Below are positions 20,740-31,382 of a stretch of DNA of 64,000 nucleotides, piece after piece. The DNA is taken from positions 234,501 through 298,500 of the forward strand of contig NC_090144.1 of assembly GCF_017916325.1 (NCBI RefSeq). Reading direction: 5' to 3'. The stretch is from Leishmania martiniquensis. Its lineage: Eukaryota > Euglenozoa > Kinetoplastea > Trypanosomatida > Trypanosomatidae. Within the stretch, counting starts at the first letter, position 1. Each line of letters begins with the position of its first letter. The notes beneath the pieces are model-generated. The model saw only the letters and a list, made by a program, of their open reading frames with translations, made no database searches and had not been told where the DNA came from. A program made the translations under genes and the position numbers.

Positions 20740-22121
20740 CCCCTCCACCCTCGGAGCAGTGACTTGAATTCACGCGCACGCACACACGCACATACAGATA
20801 TAAGTGTGCATGTGCACATTCCCTGTTGCTGCGGCGGCACTGCCTTTGCTTTTTCGTCCCACCTCACCCCTCCTCGTCCTCAGCTCATCTCGGTATACAA
20901 AAAAAAATCCGACACCGTTTCGAGCCGTGCGCAACGCACGTCGCCTCCGTCGTTCACCCTTCAGAGGCACAGATGTGTGTATACGTTTGCTCTCCCTTCA
21001 CACACCCACCACCACCTGATGTGGATGCCTTCATGCCCAGATCAGCCCAGGTAGGGGATCCCTCTGTGGGTGTGTATGTGCCCTTCTTCGTCCGCATGTC
21101 TCCTCTACCTCTTCTGCCCCTATCCGCCTTTCCCCTTGGAATGGCTCCTGTCTTTTCGCTGTGTGCGTGTATATTCTGTGGGAGAGGGAGGAGGGCAGAA
21201 CGTTTCTGCAACGGACACGCTCGCCCCCATCGCTGCATCTCGACGATTGCCACCGCTACCACACTCGCTTTCCTCAGCAACTGGGCGCAGCGCATAGGTT
21301 ATTCTACTTCTTTGCTTCTCCCTCTCTTCACGTATTTCCGCACCCATCCAGCTACTTCTTGTCCAACGGTGATTGTGTGTGTCTCTCTCTGTGTGTGTGT
21401 CGAGAGCGTTTCACCTCTCTTGCTGCTGCTGGTCGTGTGCTTTCTCCTGCCGTAAACGGTCAAGGGCGGATACGGGGAAGAAGGGCATATACATGTATGT
21501 ATGTATGTATGTGTGTGTTTGTGCTCTCTCTCGTCCCTATCCCCACCCGTTGCTGCCACCCTTTCCTCACTCCTTTCCGTGTATGCTGCCCTATCACCGT
21601 CGCTTCCGTGGTGCGTCATAGAAGAGGCGATAGGAGACGGCCGCACAAAGCCATCGCACAGAGAAGGTGAGAAGGGGCAGGTTCGATCTGGGAAAGGCAG
21701 GCAGAGCACGCCGAGGACCTCACGCGCATGGCTCCTCCGCCTCGGACGATACTCAGACTGACCCACCCCGCTCCCCCCTTCCCCTCCTGAACGACAAAGC
21801 GACAGAAGCAACAAAAAAGGAGCTCCTGTTTACTTTTTTATTTGCTTATTTTTTTTTTTGGTGTTTACCGGGGCGCGCGCGGGGAGGGAGGTCGGAGAAG
21901 TTTGGATACCCTCGTCGCGTTACGCGGCCGTGTTTGCCTGCCTCTCTGCCTTGGGAACCTCTGGGTGAGACGTCTCCGCCACTGCGGCCTCTTTTCCTGC
22001 TGGGCCGTCGTGGCCACCGGGCATACGCACACATACTCTCAGAGAGTCAGAGAAAACGGGCGCCCTCACGCCTTAGACTTTGCCGGTTTCCTTCCCCCCC
22101 TTTCCACGTGCCTATCGCCGT
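20740..22121. other. Intergenic region
   Basis: About 1.4 kb without a supported gene. It includes CA-rich sequence after the stop codon, a TGTA tetranucleotide repeat at 21492-21510, and pyrimidine runs. The open frame of the next gene extends back to 22080 but has no ATG before 22122. Confidence 0.6.
21492..21510. repeat. (TGTA)n tetranucleotide repeat
   Basis: Four to five tandem TGTA units in intergenic DNA, merging into a GT tract. Confidence 0.85.
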
Positions 22122-25100
22122 ATGAACAGCCTGCAAACGTCTGCCGCTGATGCTGCCGTGGTGTGCCTCCGCGTCCTACGCCGTCTCCTGCAAGATGAGG
22201 AAGTGGCGCAGGCACAGCTGAGCTACCTGATCGAAAATGTGCACGACCCCTTGGCCCAGGCTTGCCTGCCGCCTAGCCAGCGGCCCGTTGTCATAGCCGC
22301 TCCGCAGCTGAGCTCGTTATCGGCCAGCGTACAAAACCGCTTTAGCTCTTTCAGCAGGCACGCACACTCAGCGGTGCCCTCGCCGATGGCGGCCGCGGCG
22401 ACTACTGCAGAAACATCGAGACGCGTGCCACCCCAGCCCGCTGTGGTGGCGGCTGCGGCGCTTGCACAGCAACAGACATTGATCAGAACCGCCGAATCGA
22501 CTGGAAGGACGCACAAGACAGCCGAAAGTGCTTCAAAGAAGGGCGCCGTGTGCGACAAGTCCCCCTCGTCGTCGACCGGCGGTTCGGCGCCACGCGCCCC
22601 GCTGACGTTCAGTCAGTACTGGGACATTTTCGCGAATCTGCCTACGCTGTATATGGTGCATCTCACCCTCGTGCAGCAGCTCGACGCCATCCTTCAACGA
22701 CTCAGCCACATTGTGGAGGAGCTGCAGCCGGCGACACTGGACACGACGAACGGCGCACCCGCCACCGCGCCTGCTTCCGACGCGACCCTCAATGCGCACC
22801 TACACACACGAAAGCACGTTACTGCCATGCGTAATTCCTCTGCCGGCGCTGTCGCGGGCGCCCGCAACGTCTCCAACGAGATCGGCGTCATGGTGTGCGA
22901 GTTCTTTGGATCAGAGTTGATGAAACACTTTATGGCGGAGCACATGATGTACGCGATCAAATACACGCAGCGGGCAGCACCGCAACTGCTGCATCTATCG
23001 CGGTTGTGGCGCTGGAGTGCGGAGTCATCGGCGTCTTCCGGGGTGTCGGCCGCCTCCCTCGCGCACTTGTCGGAGGTGGACCAGAAGACTATTCTCCAAA
23101 ATGGGCTCTTCTTTGACTTTCTCTGGCGGTCCTTCGGGCCATCTGGCATACCTGCGGATAGTCGGGTGTGCATATCAGCGTCCCCAGAGCTGAAGCAGTC
23201 CACCAAAGCGGGCGGGCAGTGCCAGTGGGCGCCGCCGACAGAGGCGCTGGCCGGTGGTGGTATAGGTGGCGCTCGACGCTCCCGCCCTGGTCAGGCAGCC
23301 TCGTCCCCCGCAACCCGCCTCCCTCCTATCCCCGCGATGTGGGAAGGCTTTCGCACGCTCTTGATGCTTCTTGCAACCCCGCTAAGCATCCTGCGCCGCT
23401 ACAGCCACGTGGCACGGTGCCTGGTGGAGAGTGGCGCGCTGCTGCCGAAGGACCGTGACCGTCTCCAAAGCGGCTTCGTCGACATTGCCGCGTTACGCAT
23501 CAGCGAGGAGACCAATCTCGTCATGGAGGAGCTCTGCTTGCACGACGTGACTGGCATCATGGCGCTGATGGACATCCCGGGTGCGTCGACAAACACGGGC
23601 GGAGCGATTGCACTGGCCGACAGTGAGCCGACTCACAACGGTGCTGCTGCCGCGCCGGCCTCTGCTGGGGCACCGGTAAGTTACAGCAGCCGTGTCCTCA
23701 TTCATTACGGTCGCCTGATGAAGCGTTACGGGCGCGGTCGGCACGAGCGCCTCACCTTCCTCTTTAGCGATTGGATGTGCTACGCGGAGGAGAGCAGCAA
23801 CGGTCGCTTCCGCGTGCGTGGCACGATTCCGCTTTCTGGGCTGCGTGTGATAGAAGTGTATGATGACCCGTCCTCGGACACGGTGAACTGCTTCGAACTC
23901 ATCTTGCCAAGCCTTCCCAAGCGCATCATCTTCTATGCTGCCTCACCAGAGCAGCGGGGCCAGTGGGTGAACGCCATCCGCTATACAGTTCGGCAGTTCA
24001 GTGAAGGGCAGAGACACAAACAAGCTGTGGCGAACGGTGTGGCGCGCAGCAGCAACGCGAATGCCACGACAAAAGAGGGGAGCATTCTCAGTGTGATGCG
24101 GCCTACAGCGCCGATGCTGGCGTCCAACTCCCGGCTACGCCGTCAGCGGCGGTATGACGGCATGTGGCAAGAGCACAGGGACCTCGAGCAGCGCAAGGGG
24201 GAGATGACACTGCTACCTCCGAACATGCTCCCTGCGGCCGGCGGAGCTTCGTCTCCCACCGCGGCAGCTGGACCGGTGGGCGGGTCGTCGTCCTTCGCTC
24301 TCTGCCACTCTCCACCACCGGCGAACGTCTCCTCTGGCGACCCCTCGCGCGACGGTAGCTTCGTCCATCAGCGCTCCAGCAGCTCTCACCGCCACCTCGA
24401 CTACGACGTGACGCCCTGGTCGCAACGCGCGTCTGTGCACCGCCGCATCCGCAGCCAGGACCTAATCGCGGCGCACCAGCAGCAGCTCGCCGCGTCCTCT
24501 TCCTCCCTCATCGCCACCCCCACCCAACCCTGCGAAACCCCCCCAGGGGGCGGCGGCGCGGCGGCCGGCAGCTGCTCCGACGTGCACCGCATCGTCGTCG
24601 ACGCAGGCGACATGGGTAACCCCTCACCAGTCGGAACGGCGGACATGGGCGCTCCGTCACAGCAGCCGCATTCCCATCAGCTCCTCTCTCCTATCACCTC
24701 GGCGCCCGCGATGCCTTCCGCTACTGGGCGGCGCGGCAGCGGCTCCGGCTTCAGCACTCCGTTGCGCCGCCCTGTATCGGAGCGCTTCGAGGCGGTCAAG
24801 CTCAACAGTAGTGCGGGAAGCCTCTCCCAGCACCCGCAGCATCAACGCACGGGGAGCGCCTCACTTCGCAGCTCGCTGGCAGGCACCCTGGAGCATCAAC
24901 AGTGGCCAGCGCCTTTGTCGCACGCGGAAAACGCAGCAAGTCACCTCATCAGCAGCCATGCGGCACCACTACCGCCTACCGCGACAAGCAGCAGCAGCAG
25001 CAGCGGTGACGGAGGTGCGGACGTACCTCTGCTGTCGCCTGAGGTCCACCACAACGCGCCGGCCGAGGATGATGAATTGGTTCCGGAGAACTGCACCACG

Positions 25101-25862
25101 GAGGTTAGCGAACCCATGGAAGGTGAAGACCAACTGCTCTCCCTCGCATCGCCCCACGCTGCTGCCGCGGTGCCGCCGTCTCTGTGCAACGAACTGCTTG
25201 GGCTGGACCCCCATCTGTTCAAGGAAAGCAGCCACAGCACGAGCAGCAGTGGAGCTCTGGAAAGCATTGTCGACGACTCAGTGGTCTCACCCACCGCACA
25301 CGGCGATGGGATGCAGACCTCCAACGCACCACCTTTAGGTACCGCTGGAGCACAGCAGAGGCACGGTGCCACCCTGGGCCCACTTCACGACAGCAGCGTC
25401 TCGATCCAAGTCCCTTCAACGCCGGCCCTAGTCGTTGGAGGAGAGGACTCGCATGAAGCACGTCCAGCCGCCGCTTTGGACCATCATGCAAGCGCAACGG
25501 CCACTACGATGAGTTTCGCTCTTCCTCTAGGGCACAGTGCCGACGATGGCATAGAGGAAGAAGACTCAGCGACGCCCACAGCCGCCGTGACGGCGTTCCG
25601 CTTCTCTGGGCCTACCCATCACCGTCTCATGATGCCTGCGTCGCCTGTTGTGATGGAGTGCAGATCGGCGGCGGTGTCTCAAGAAACTGGCAACGCGCCA
25701 ATGCCTTTTAGGATGTTTAGCGACTTGTCCAGCGATGCCGATGCCGTTCTGCAAAAGCTGAAAGCGGCTACGGAACCACAGAGTACGACTCTGGCGCGGC
25801 GCCACGTCGACCCAACTGCGGGGGAGCCGCATGGCGAGCACAGCGAGGACGGCTCCGTGTGA
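22122..25862 (+). CDS. DH-PH protein, putative Rho-family guanine nucleotide exchange factor
   Basis: A 1246-residue protein. A PH domain is clear at about residues 524-628: it opens with VLIHYGRLMKRYGRGRHERL, has FLFSDWMCYAE and ends with the invariant helix Trp in EQRGQWVNAIRYTV. The preceding region (about residues 145-480) has features of a DH (RhoGEF) domain: a long helical segment with LLATPLSILRRYSHVARCL, matching the P-x-R-RY region of the conserved DH helix, and a closing helix ISEETNLVMEEL. The DH domain carries several low-complexity insertions, so it is weaker than the PH call. The C-terminal half is Ser/His/Pro/Gly-rich and probably disordered. DH-PH proteins activate Rho GTPases at membranes. 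The start is the first ATG after the open frame's last CT tract; the frame upstream of 22122 lacks an ATG. Confidence 0.75.
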   Translation: MNSLQTSAADAAVVCLRVLRRLLQDEEVAQAQLSYLIENVHDPLAQACLPPSQRPVVIAAPQLSSLSASVQNRFSSFSRHAHSAVPSPMAAAATTAETSRRVPPQPAVVAAAALAQQQTLIRTAESTGRTHKTAESASKKGAVCDKSPSSSTGGSAPRAPLTFSQYWDIFANLPTLYMVHLTLVQQLDAILQRLSHIVEELQPATLDTTNGAPATAPASDATLNAHLHTRKHVTAMRNSSAGAVAGARNVSNEIGVMVCEFFGSELMKHFMAEHMMYAIKYTQRAAPQLLHLSRLWRWSAESSASSGVSAASLAHLSEVDQKTILQNGLFFDFLWRSFGPSGIPADSRVCISASPELKQSTKAGGQCQWAPPTEALAGGGIGGARRSRPGQAASSPATRLPPIPAMWEGFRTLLMLLATPLSILRRYSHVARCLVESGALLPKDRDRLQSGFVDIAALRISEETNLVMEELCLHDVTGIMALMDIPGASTNTGGAIALADSEPTHNGAAAAPASAGAPVSYSSRVLIHYGRLMKRYGRGRHERLTFLFSDWMCYAEESSNGRFRVRGTIPLSGLRVIEVYDDPSSDTVNCFELILPSLPKRIIFYAASPEQRGQWVNAIRYTVRQFSEGQRHKQAVANGVARSSNANATTKEGSILSVMRPTAPMLASNSRLRRQRRYDGMWQEHRDLEQRKGEMTLLPPNMLPAAGGASSPTAAAGPVGGSSSFALCHSPPPANVSSGDPSRDGSFVHQRSSSSHRHLDYDVTPWSQRASVHRRIRSQDLIAAHQQQLAASSSSLIATPTQPCETPPGGGGAAAGSCSDVHRIVVDAGDMGNPSPVGTADMGAPSQQPHSHQLLSPITSAPAMPSATGRRGSGSGFSTPLRRPVSERFEAVKLNSSAGSLSQHPQHQRTGSASLRSSLAGTLEHQQWPAPLSHAENAASHLISSHAAPLPPTATSSSSSSGDGGADVPLLSPEVHHNAPAEDDELVPENCTTEVSEPMEGEDQLLSLASPHAAAAVPPSLCNELLGLDPHLFKESSHSTSSSGALESIVDDSVVSPTAHGDGMQTSNAPPLGTAGAQQRHGATLGPLHDSSVSIQVPSTPALVVGGEDSHEARPAAALDHHASATATTMSFALPLGHSADDGIEEEDSATPTAAVTAFRFSGPTHHRLMMPASPVVMECRSAAVSQETGNAPMPFRMFSDLSSDADAVLQKLKAATEPQSTTLARRHVDPTAGEPHGEHSEDGSV

Positions 25863-26899
25863 CCTGGAGGGAGAGGGGAAGGCGCCAAAAGGGAGCGGCG
25901 CTTATTTCATTCTTTCAGTCTCCCCCTCCCCCTCTCTCCCTATCTGTGTGTGTGTGTGCATGACAAACACTGGGCTAACAGCAGCGAGAACTCAGAGAAG
26001 GAGGGGGGAACGCTGACGCGCGGTCTTTTTGTGTTTGTGTCCTGATGTGTCTCTTCTCTGTGCTCCGCTCTCTCCCTCTCTCGCACACACCCACACAGTT
26101 ATCCCGCTCCCTCATTGCCATACATGTATGCCATCTGTGGTGTCCCTCGCGTCCCCATCCCCACCCCTCCTCTTCTGCAAAGCCACCCGTCCCCGCAGGA
26201 GGATGACGGTGCGTACCTCTTGCCTCCCGGTTCTCACCACGGGTGGGGGGGGGGGGGCGAAGGGCGAAGGGCGTGGTGCTTTGGAGGCAACGGGCACGTG
26301 ACGCTGCGCGCACTCCCGCGTTCTATTCATAATTTTCCCAACAGCACGCACACAGAGAGAGAGCGAGTGAAAAGAGGAGACAAAAAAGGCGTTGAAGAAA
26401 GGCGTGTTGAAAGTGGCTGTGCCACAGCATCAACCAGCGCATACAGGAGCAGGGCGGATAGGTGTGTGCGGGGGAGGTGGGGGAGGAAAAGGAGAGGTGC
26501 ACGCAATGTGAGCGCGCGCAGCGTGGGTAAGGATGGGTGATGTTGTCGTTGTCACCGCTCTCCCCTTCCGCATCGTGGATAGTCCGACAAGGCTCCATCC
26601 CTTCTTCCTCCTCTCGCTCCCTCTGGGCCCCTCTCTCAACTCGTTCCTCTCCTCCCCACACGCCCCCTCCCCCGCACACAGCACCACTCACACGCAGACA
26701 CACTTTTTTTATTTTCGAACTGTATAACAGGGGTCCTCCAGTGGTGGCAGTGGCAGCGGTGAGCCTTTTCCTCCTCTCCTTTCGTGGCCTCTGCGTTCAC
26801 TCGGACGCCCCGCCCCCGCCCGGCTGTCTCCCTACGCGCACCCGCTACGCCAGTAGACCTCTGTCATTCCACCTCGAGAGACGAAGAGGCGACGGCGCC
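25863..26899. other. Intergenic region
   Basis: No supported gene. The DHHC frame is open back to about 26540 but this part is Ser/Pro/Thr-rich and lies upstream of the splice tract at 26704-26730, so I treat it as 5' flank rather than coding sequence. Confidence 0.6.
26704..26730 (+). promoter_or_regulatory. Putative spliced-leader acceptor of the DHHC gene
   Basis: A T-rich tract is followed by AG at 26729-26730. No ATG in any frame occurs between this site and 26900, which decides the start of the downstream protein. Confidence 0.6.
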
Positions 26900-28429
26900 A
26901 TGTTGATGTTGATGTTCGGTGCCTTGATCGGCACAATAGCCCTGGTCGGCATCTTCATGTACATCATGATCATGGGCCCGTCGAGGTATCACCGCGACGG
27001 CATCGTCGGCAAGCTCCATCGCCTCCTCACCACTGTTCCTCTGAACGTGTGCGGGTTCTGCTTGAGCTGTTTTTTTGGTTGTGATCAGCGTAAGGGTCGG
27101 ATGTGCTGCAGCCGCTGCGTCAATCACACGATCCGCGAGCGAAACTGGTGCGTAGTGATCTTCTACGCGGCTCTCGTGTGGACGGTGGAAGTGCTGTACC
27201 TGTGCTTCTCCCTCCCACGGCTCAAGGCATCCATCATGTCCAAGGCAGTGTCATGGGGTCTCGTGGTGCTCTCTGAGTTCCTGTGGGCTTGCGCCACCTT
27301 CACCGACCCGGGTACCGTGACTGCGAAGGCAAATATGGAGGCGCAACGGCAGCAGTTTGCAGCAAGAGCTGCTGCCGCCGACACCAGAAAGAAGCCCCTG
27401 CTGCATCGGCAGGCAACGCGTGGCCCTCGTATCGGCACCCTGGGCGCGGCACTAGGCAACCCCAAAGCTCACCGTTCCTTTCTCTTTTCTCCCGCTGAGG
27501 AGCTCGTCCTGAACAACCGGTACATCGTGGACGGCATGGTGTACGCCATAGACCCCGATGCGGCGGCCGCGAAGCGCGCCGCTGTCCAAAAGGAGTGCGC
27601 CGGCTCGGCTGTGGGACAGCGCGTCCACGTCGGTCAGAGCTGCACTACGTGCTGCGTCCCTCGGCCCAGCCGCAGCAAGCACTGCCGCCTGTGCAACCGG
27701 TGTGTGCGTCGGTATGACCACCATTGCCCGTGGATCAACAACGATGTGGCAGAGCAGACGACGCGCTATTTCCTTGGCTTCCTGCTGTGCCACGCCCTTT
27801 CCTGCACCTGGGCCTGCGTCGACCTCTTTCGCAGCATTCGTCAATTTCTCATGGCACACAACGCGTGGGGTTGGGCGTTGCGCTACCCAAGCGGCCTCAC
27901 CGTGCCGTTGAGCCTGCCTCAATACGTGACAATCCTCGTCAACTTCCACATGCTGGATGCGTGCCTCATCTTCTTTGCCTTCTTTATCGGCCTCCTGCTG
28001 TACGGGTTCTTGTGCTATCAGGTGTCCTTTGCAATGGCGAATCTAACCATGAACGACCTGAACAAGATTGACGACACGGTGACGTTTGTGGTGACGCTGC
28101 CGACGCTAGAAATGGTGTACCGCGAGTCGTGCAAGGTGCGCGAGCGCCTCGAACAAGTAGCTGAACGTAAGCCCAAGGCCCTTCTAGCACTTACGGAGCC
28201 CCCGCCTCCAAAGACGGAGCCCGGGTACGAGGAGGGCGGGAAGAAGAACCGGGCTTACCGCAAGCGCGTCAAGAAGATGCTCGTGAAGGACCTGAGAGGG
28301 TTGTACGACCGCGGCGTTTGGCAGAATCTGATGGAAGTTCTCTTCCCCTCAGCGCCGCTGCAAGACTCGGTCGTCCTTGCTGAGGCCACGCGCTGTATCC
28401 AGAAGGGTCCAGGCGTCGCGGGGGGCTGA
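26900..28429 (+). CDS. DHHC-type protein S-acyltransferase (palmitoyltransferase)
   Basis: A 509-residue polytopic membrane enzyme. Hydrophobic segments are at the N-terminus (LMLMFGALIGTIALVGIFMY), about residues 87-110 (VVIFYAALVWTVEVLYLCF) and about 118-134, followed by the DPG motif (FTDPGTVT). The Cys-rich domain CTTCCVPRPSRSKHC..CNRCVRRYDHHCPWINNDV carries the catalytic DHHC at residues 273-276. Two more hydrophobic stretches follow (YFLGFLLCHALSCTWACV and LDACLIFFAFFIGLLLYGFL). The usual TTxE motif after the last span is represented by NLTMNDL and is degenerate. A Lys/Arg-rich cytosolic tail follows. The family transfers palmitate from CoA to protein cysteines through an acyl-enzyme on the DHHC cysteine. 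The start is fixed by the splice tract and the absence of an earlier ATG. Confidence 0.93.
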   Translation: MLMLMFGALIGTIALVGIFMYIMIMGPSRYHRDGIVGKLHRLLTTVPLNVCGFCLSCFFGCDQRKGRMCCSRCVNHTIRERNWCVVIFYAALVWTVEVLYLCFSLPRLKASIMSKAVSWGLVVLSEFLWACATFTDPGTVTAKANMEAQRQQFAARAAAADTRKKPLLHRQATRGPRIGTLGAALGNPKAHRSFLFSPAEELVLNNRYIVDGMVYAIDPDAAAAKRAAVQKECAGSAVGQRVHVGQSCTTCCVPRPSRSKHCRLCNRCVRRYDHHCPWINNDVAEQTTRYFLGFLLCHALSCTWACVDLFRSIRQFLMAHNAWGWALRYPSGLTVPLSLPQYVTILVNFHMLDACLIFFAFFIGLLLYGFLCYQVSFAMANLTMNDLNKIDDTVTFVVTLPTLEMVYRESCKVRERLEQVAERKPKALLALTEPPPPKTEPGYEEGGKKNRAYRKRVKKMLVKDLRGLYDRGVWQNLMEVLFPSAPLQDSVVLAEATRCIQKGPGVAGG

Positions 28430-29483
28430 TCGAGCGACTTAAGTTGCAGGTTTGTGTGAGGCGATCAGTGGGTCTATCCTGGGGAGGGCAGCTTCGCATG
28501 CGAAGCACTCGCCCTGCAGCCAACGAAGGGAAAAGGGATCATCGTCTGCTTTTTCTCTGAGGTTGTCGGGGGGGGGGGCGGGAGAGCAGTGATCAAGCTC
28601 GCTTCCCGACGCCCCCTCTGAACATCGGCCTCCCACCACCCTCGTAACTTACTTATCCCATCCCCATTCCTCTCTCCTTCAGGTGTGCGGGTGCGACGCG
28701 CATGCGAACAGGTTACCTGAGCGCGGATGCGTGTCCGTTTGGCGCGCCTCCTCTCTCCCCTCCCCGCTCATCTCCGGCATCAGCACAGAAACACACCAAA
28801 CACAATACAAGGAAGAAAATCGACGGCGACGATCGCTTCTGCTTCGGTAACAGTGGCTGCGCACATGAGCACATAGACGCTCCATGGCATGTGTCTCCCC
28901 TCCCCCTTGTGTGTATCATGCACACACGCATTCACATGCACTGAACTGTGTTACGCATGGGGCAACGCACAAGCGTTAGTGTGCACGCCTCCGCCCTCGT
29001 AGAAGTGCGAATCCGCGTCGCGTCTGTGAGCCGAGTCTGTATTGTGCAAAAGCGCCCCCCCTTTCCTCCTCTTTCTTCTCGCTCCCTTCTGCTAAATCCA
29101 GCGGTGCTACGGCTTGCAGTGCTCCCTCTCGCTCTCTCGCTTCCATGTGGAGAGGAGGGAGTGTAAAGCACATACCCCGTGCCTCACAGTGGTTGTTCCC
29201 CTCTGCGTGTGCGTCTGTGATTGCCGGAAGCCCTGCGTTGCTCGACGCCACCGTAATAGCGAGCCCTACTCGCCATAGTCTTAAGCGTTATCGAGCACAC
29301 ACACACACGACCGCGTGAGCATCGTTGTAACTGCTGTAGAAGCCCCTTCCAGCCATTCGGCTGAGGTGCTTCCCTGTCTGCCCAAAACAGTTTGTTGCAC
29401 GCGTTTTTCCCCTTCTCGTCTTCCGGCTTTTCTCATGCGCAAGTGTGTGTGTGCGTGTTCCTCGTGTCCTAGCTTCAACGTCC
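28430..29483. other. Intergenic region
   Basis: About 1 kb without a supported gene; CT- and CA-rich, with a C-rich block before 29100 and a T-rich tract at 29400-29430 that probably serves the next gene. Confidence 0.6.
29405..29472 (+). promoter_or_regulatory. Putative spliced-leader acceptor region of the P-loop kinase-like gene
   Basis: T- and C-rich sequence is followed by CTAG with AG at 29471-29472, twelve bases before the ATG at 29484. The reading frame upstream has no ATG. Confidence 0.5.
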
Positions 29484-31382
29484 ATGGATGCTTCACCTTC
29501 GACAAGATCGAGCCGGACCGTCGCTTCAGTTGTAGCACCGCCCTCGATCGATGAAGCGCTGCCGTACTGGATCGGGCTCTCGCGCCTCATCCACTGCGTG
29601 TGCGTCACGCCAGACTCCGCACCAGCAGCTGACGAGCGCGCGCCAGCCGATCAGCTCCAAAACGGCATCGGTAGTGTGGAGGGCGAACCGTCCACCTTCA
29701 CCCGCTACGCCCTTCACCGTTTACTTGTCTTTTGTGGTATTAAGCAGCACCGCGCGCGACAGGCGGCCGATCACGTGCTGGCGCATCTCCTCTCAGCAGT
29801 CTACACCACCGCCGCATCCGCTTCTGCCCTGAGAGTCCCAGTCGTGCTCCTGGACAGCGGGTCACAGGCACCGAAGTCCTGCTCATCAGAGGGTCAGTTG
29901 CCCGTACCGTTGCCTGTCCTCGTGGTGGACTGGCCGACGCAGTCGTCTGCTCACGATCAGGTGTCTGTGCGCAACCGCTACTGTCTGCGAGTTCCCGTTG
30001 TCACGTGGAACAGGAGCATTGTCAAGTGCCTGGGGAGTGAGCTACGGGGACAGATGATATCCCTCAGGCCTCTTTTTCGATGGAACATGGCGTGCGCGCA
30101 GCAGTCCGGACGCATGCCTGTGGTCATCTTTGTCGGCGGCACCAGCGGCACAGGGAAGAGCACTTTGGCGAGCCTGGTGGCGAGTCAGCTACGCATCCCA
30201 AACGTACTCTCTACCGACACGGTGCGTCAGGTGTTGCGGGAGCGCCTGCGCGGACACGAGGCGCAGTACCCGGCCCTCTTTGTGTCTTCGTATGAGGCGC
30301 ACAAGGTCACGGTAAGTGGCGGTGGAGTCTCCGTGGATGGCGGTGCTGCGGCGTCGCATGAGAAGCGCACGGACGAGGACGCCATCGTTCAAGCGTACGA
30401 GGCACAAGGCGAGCTTGTTCTTCGGGCCCTCGACGGGGTGTTGGCGCGCCTCCTCGTTCGCCGTGAGTCGATTGTGGTGGAGGGGGTGCATCTGCTCCCG
30501 CAATATTTGGCAGCGAAGCGTGCGGAGCTTCTGGTGTTGCGCGTGGCCTGCATTCCAGTCCTCGTGCGCATCCCCAAGGCGGACAGTCACCTGGAGCGAC
30601 TCTGCGTCCGCGCACGCGGTATGTCCATGCGGGCACAGAGCAACAAGTACATCGCATCCTTCAACGCCATCCGCACAATCCAACATCACCTAATCAACAG
30701 CGTGGAGTCGGCGTCGCTGCCCGTTCTGGTGCTATCAAACACGAACATGGACAAGTCCCTCACGGTCGTTCACCACACCCTTTTGGAGACCATGGAGTAC
30801 GCCGCGCTGCACGGCTGGCCTGCAGACGCAGCAGCGGCGTCCGAAGTCCCTCTCACTGGGCTGGTCTTCAGAGCTGTAAAGGACAAAGTTGTTGCTGTCG
30901 TGCGACAGCGTCGGTGTCGCCGCTGCGCCGTGGGCGACAATCTTAGGACATCGAACGAAACGGGAGCGTCCGAATGGGGAGGGGGTGGGAAGGTGGATGC
31001 GACGATGGTCCGCTTCAGCGAGCGCGGCTCCTCGCCCCAAGTACGGCTGCCGGCTCATGCCTCCGTGGGTGGCAGTGCTGCGCCGCGCGCTCGCTCCGCA
31101 GAGCTGCTGGGTGTGGTACAGCGTTGCCTTCTCGAGCAAGGTTTGCGCTATCACTCTTGCACCAGTAGTGCTCAAGTAAATACCCCAGCGGCGTGTGGTT
31201 CGTCCGGTATCCCCTGCTCGCCCGAGGTCAGCCATCGCCCCCATGTACACGCAGTCTCACACCGCTCTTCCACGATCGAGGCGAAGTCGCACATCATCCC
31301 AGCCTCGTCGTCTCACCGTCTGTGGGACGACCTCCGCGAGGAGTTCGACGAGGCAGAGGTACCGTCCCTTATCGGCTCGTGA
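29484..31382 (+). CDS. 2-phosphoglycerate kinase / LPA1-like P-loop NTPase
   Basis: A 632-residue protein whose core is a P-loop kinase. Walker A is VGGTSGTGKST (from about residue 217), followed by IPNVLSTDTVRQVLRERL, the segment typical of archaeal 2-phosphoglycerate kinase and of the plant LPA1 (low phytic acid) homologues. Further family blocks are SIVVEGVHLLPQYL and the basic run SNKYIASFNAIRTIQHHLI. The N-terminal 215 residues match the extra N-terminal region expected in eukaryotic members. The C-terminal 150 residues are variable and Ser/Arg-rich. In plants LPA1 proteins affect phytate levels and archaeal 2PGK makes cyclic 2,3-bisphosphoglycerate precursors; which substrate is used here is not shown. 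It sits between a palmitoyltransferase and the tRNA-modifying TYW3, with no evident functional link. Confidence 0.8.
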   Translation: MDASPSTRSSRTVASVVAPPSIDEALPYWIGLSRLIHCVCVTPDSAPAADERAPADQLQNGIGSVEGEPSTFTRYALHRLLVFCGIKQHRARQAADHVLAHLLSAVYTTAASASALRVPVVLLDSGSQAPKSCSSEGQLPVPLPVLVVDWPTQSSAHDQVSVRNRYCLRVPVVTWNRSIVKCLGSELRGQMISLRPLFRWNMACAQQSGRMPVVIFVGGTSGTGKSTLASLVASQLRIPNVLSTDTVRQVLRERLRGHEAQYPALFVSSYEAHKVTVSGGGVSVDGGAAASHEKRTDEDAIVQAYEAQGELVLRALDGVLARLLVRRESIVVEGVHLLPQYLAAKRAELLVLRVACIPVLVRIPKADSHLERLCVRARGMSMRAQSNKYIASFNAIRTIQHHLINSVESASLPVLVLSNTNMDKSLTVVHHTLLETMEYAALHGWPADAAAASEVPLTGLVFRAVKDKVVAVVRQRRCRRCAVGDNLRTSNETGASEWGGGGKVDATMVRFSERGSSPQVRLPAHASVGGSAAPRARSAELLGVVQRCLLEQGLRYHSCTSSAQVNTPAACGSSGIPCSPEVSHRPHVHAVSHRSSTIEAKSHIIPASSSHRLWDDLREEFDEAEVPSLIGS

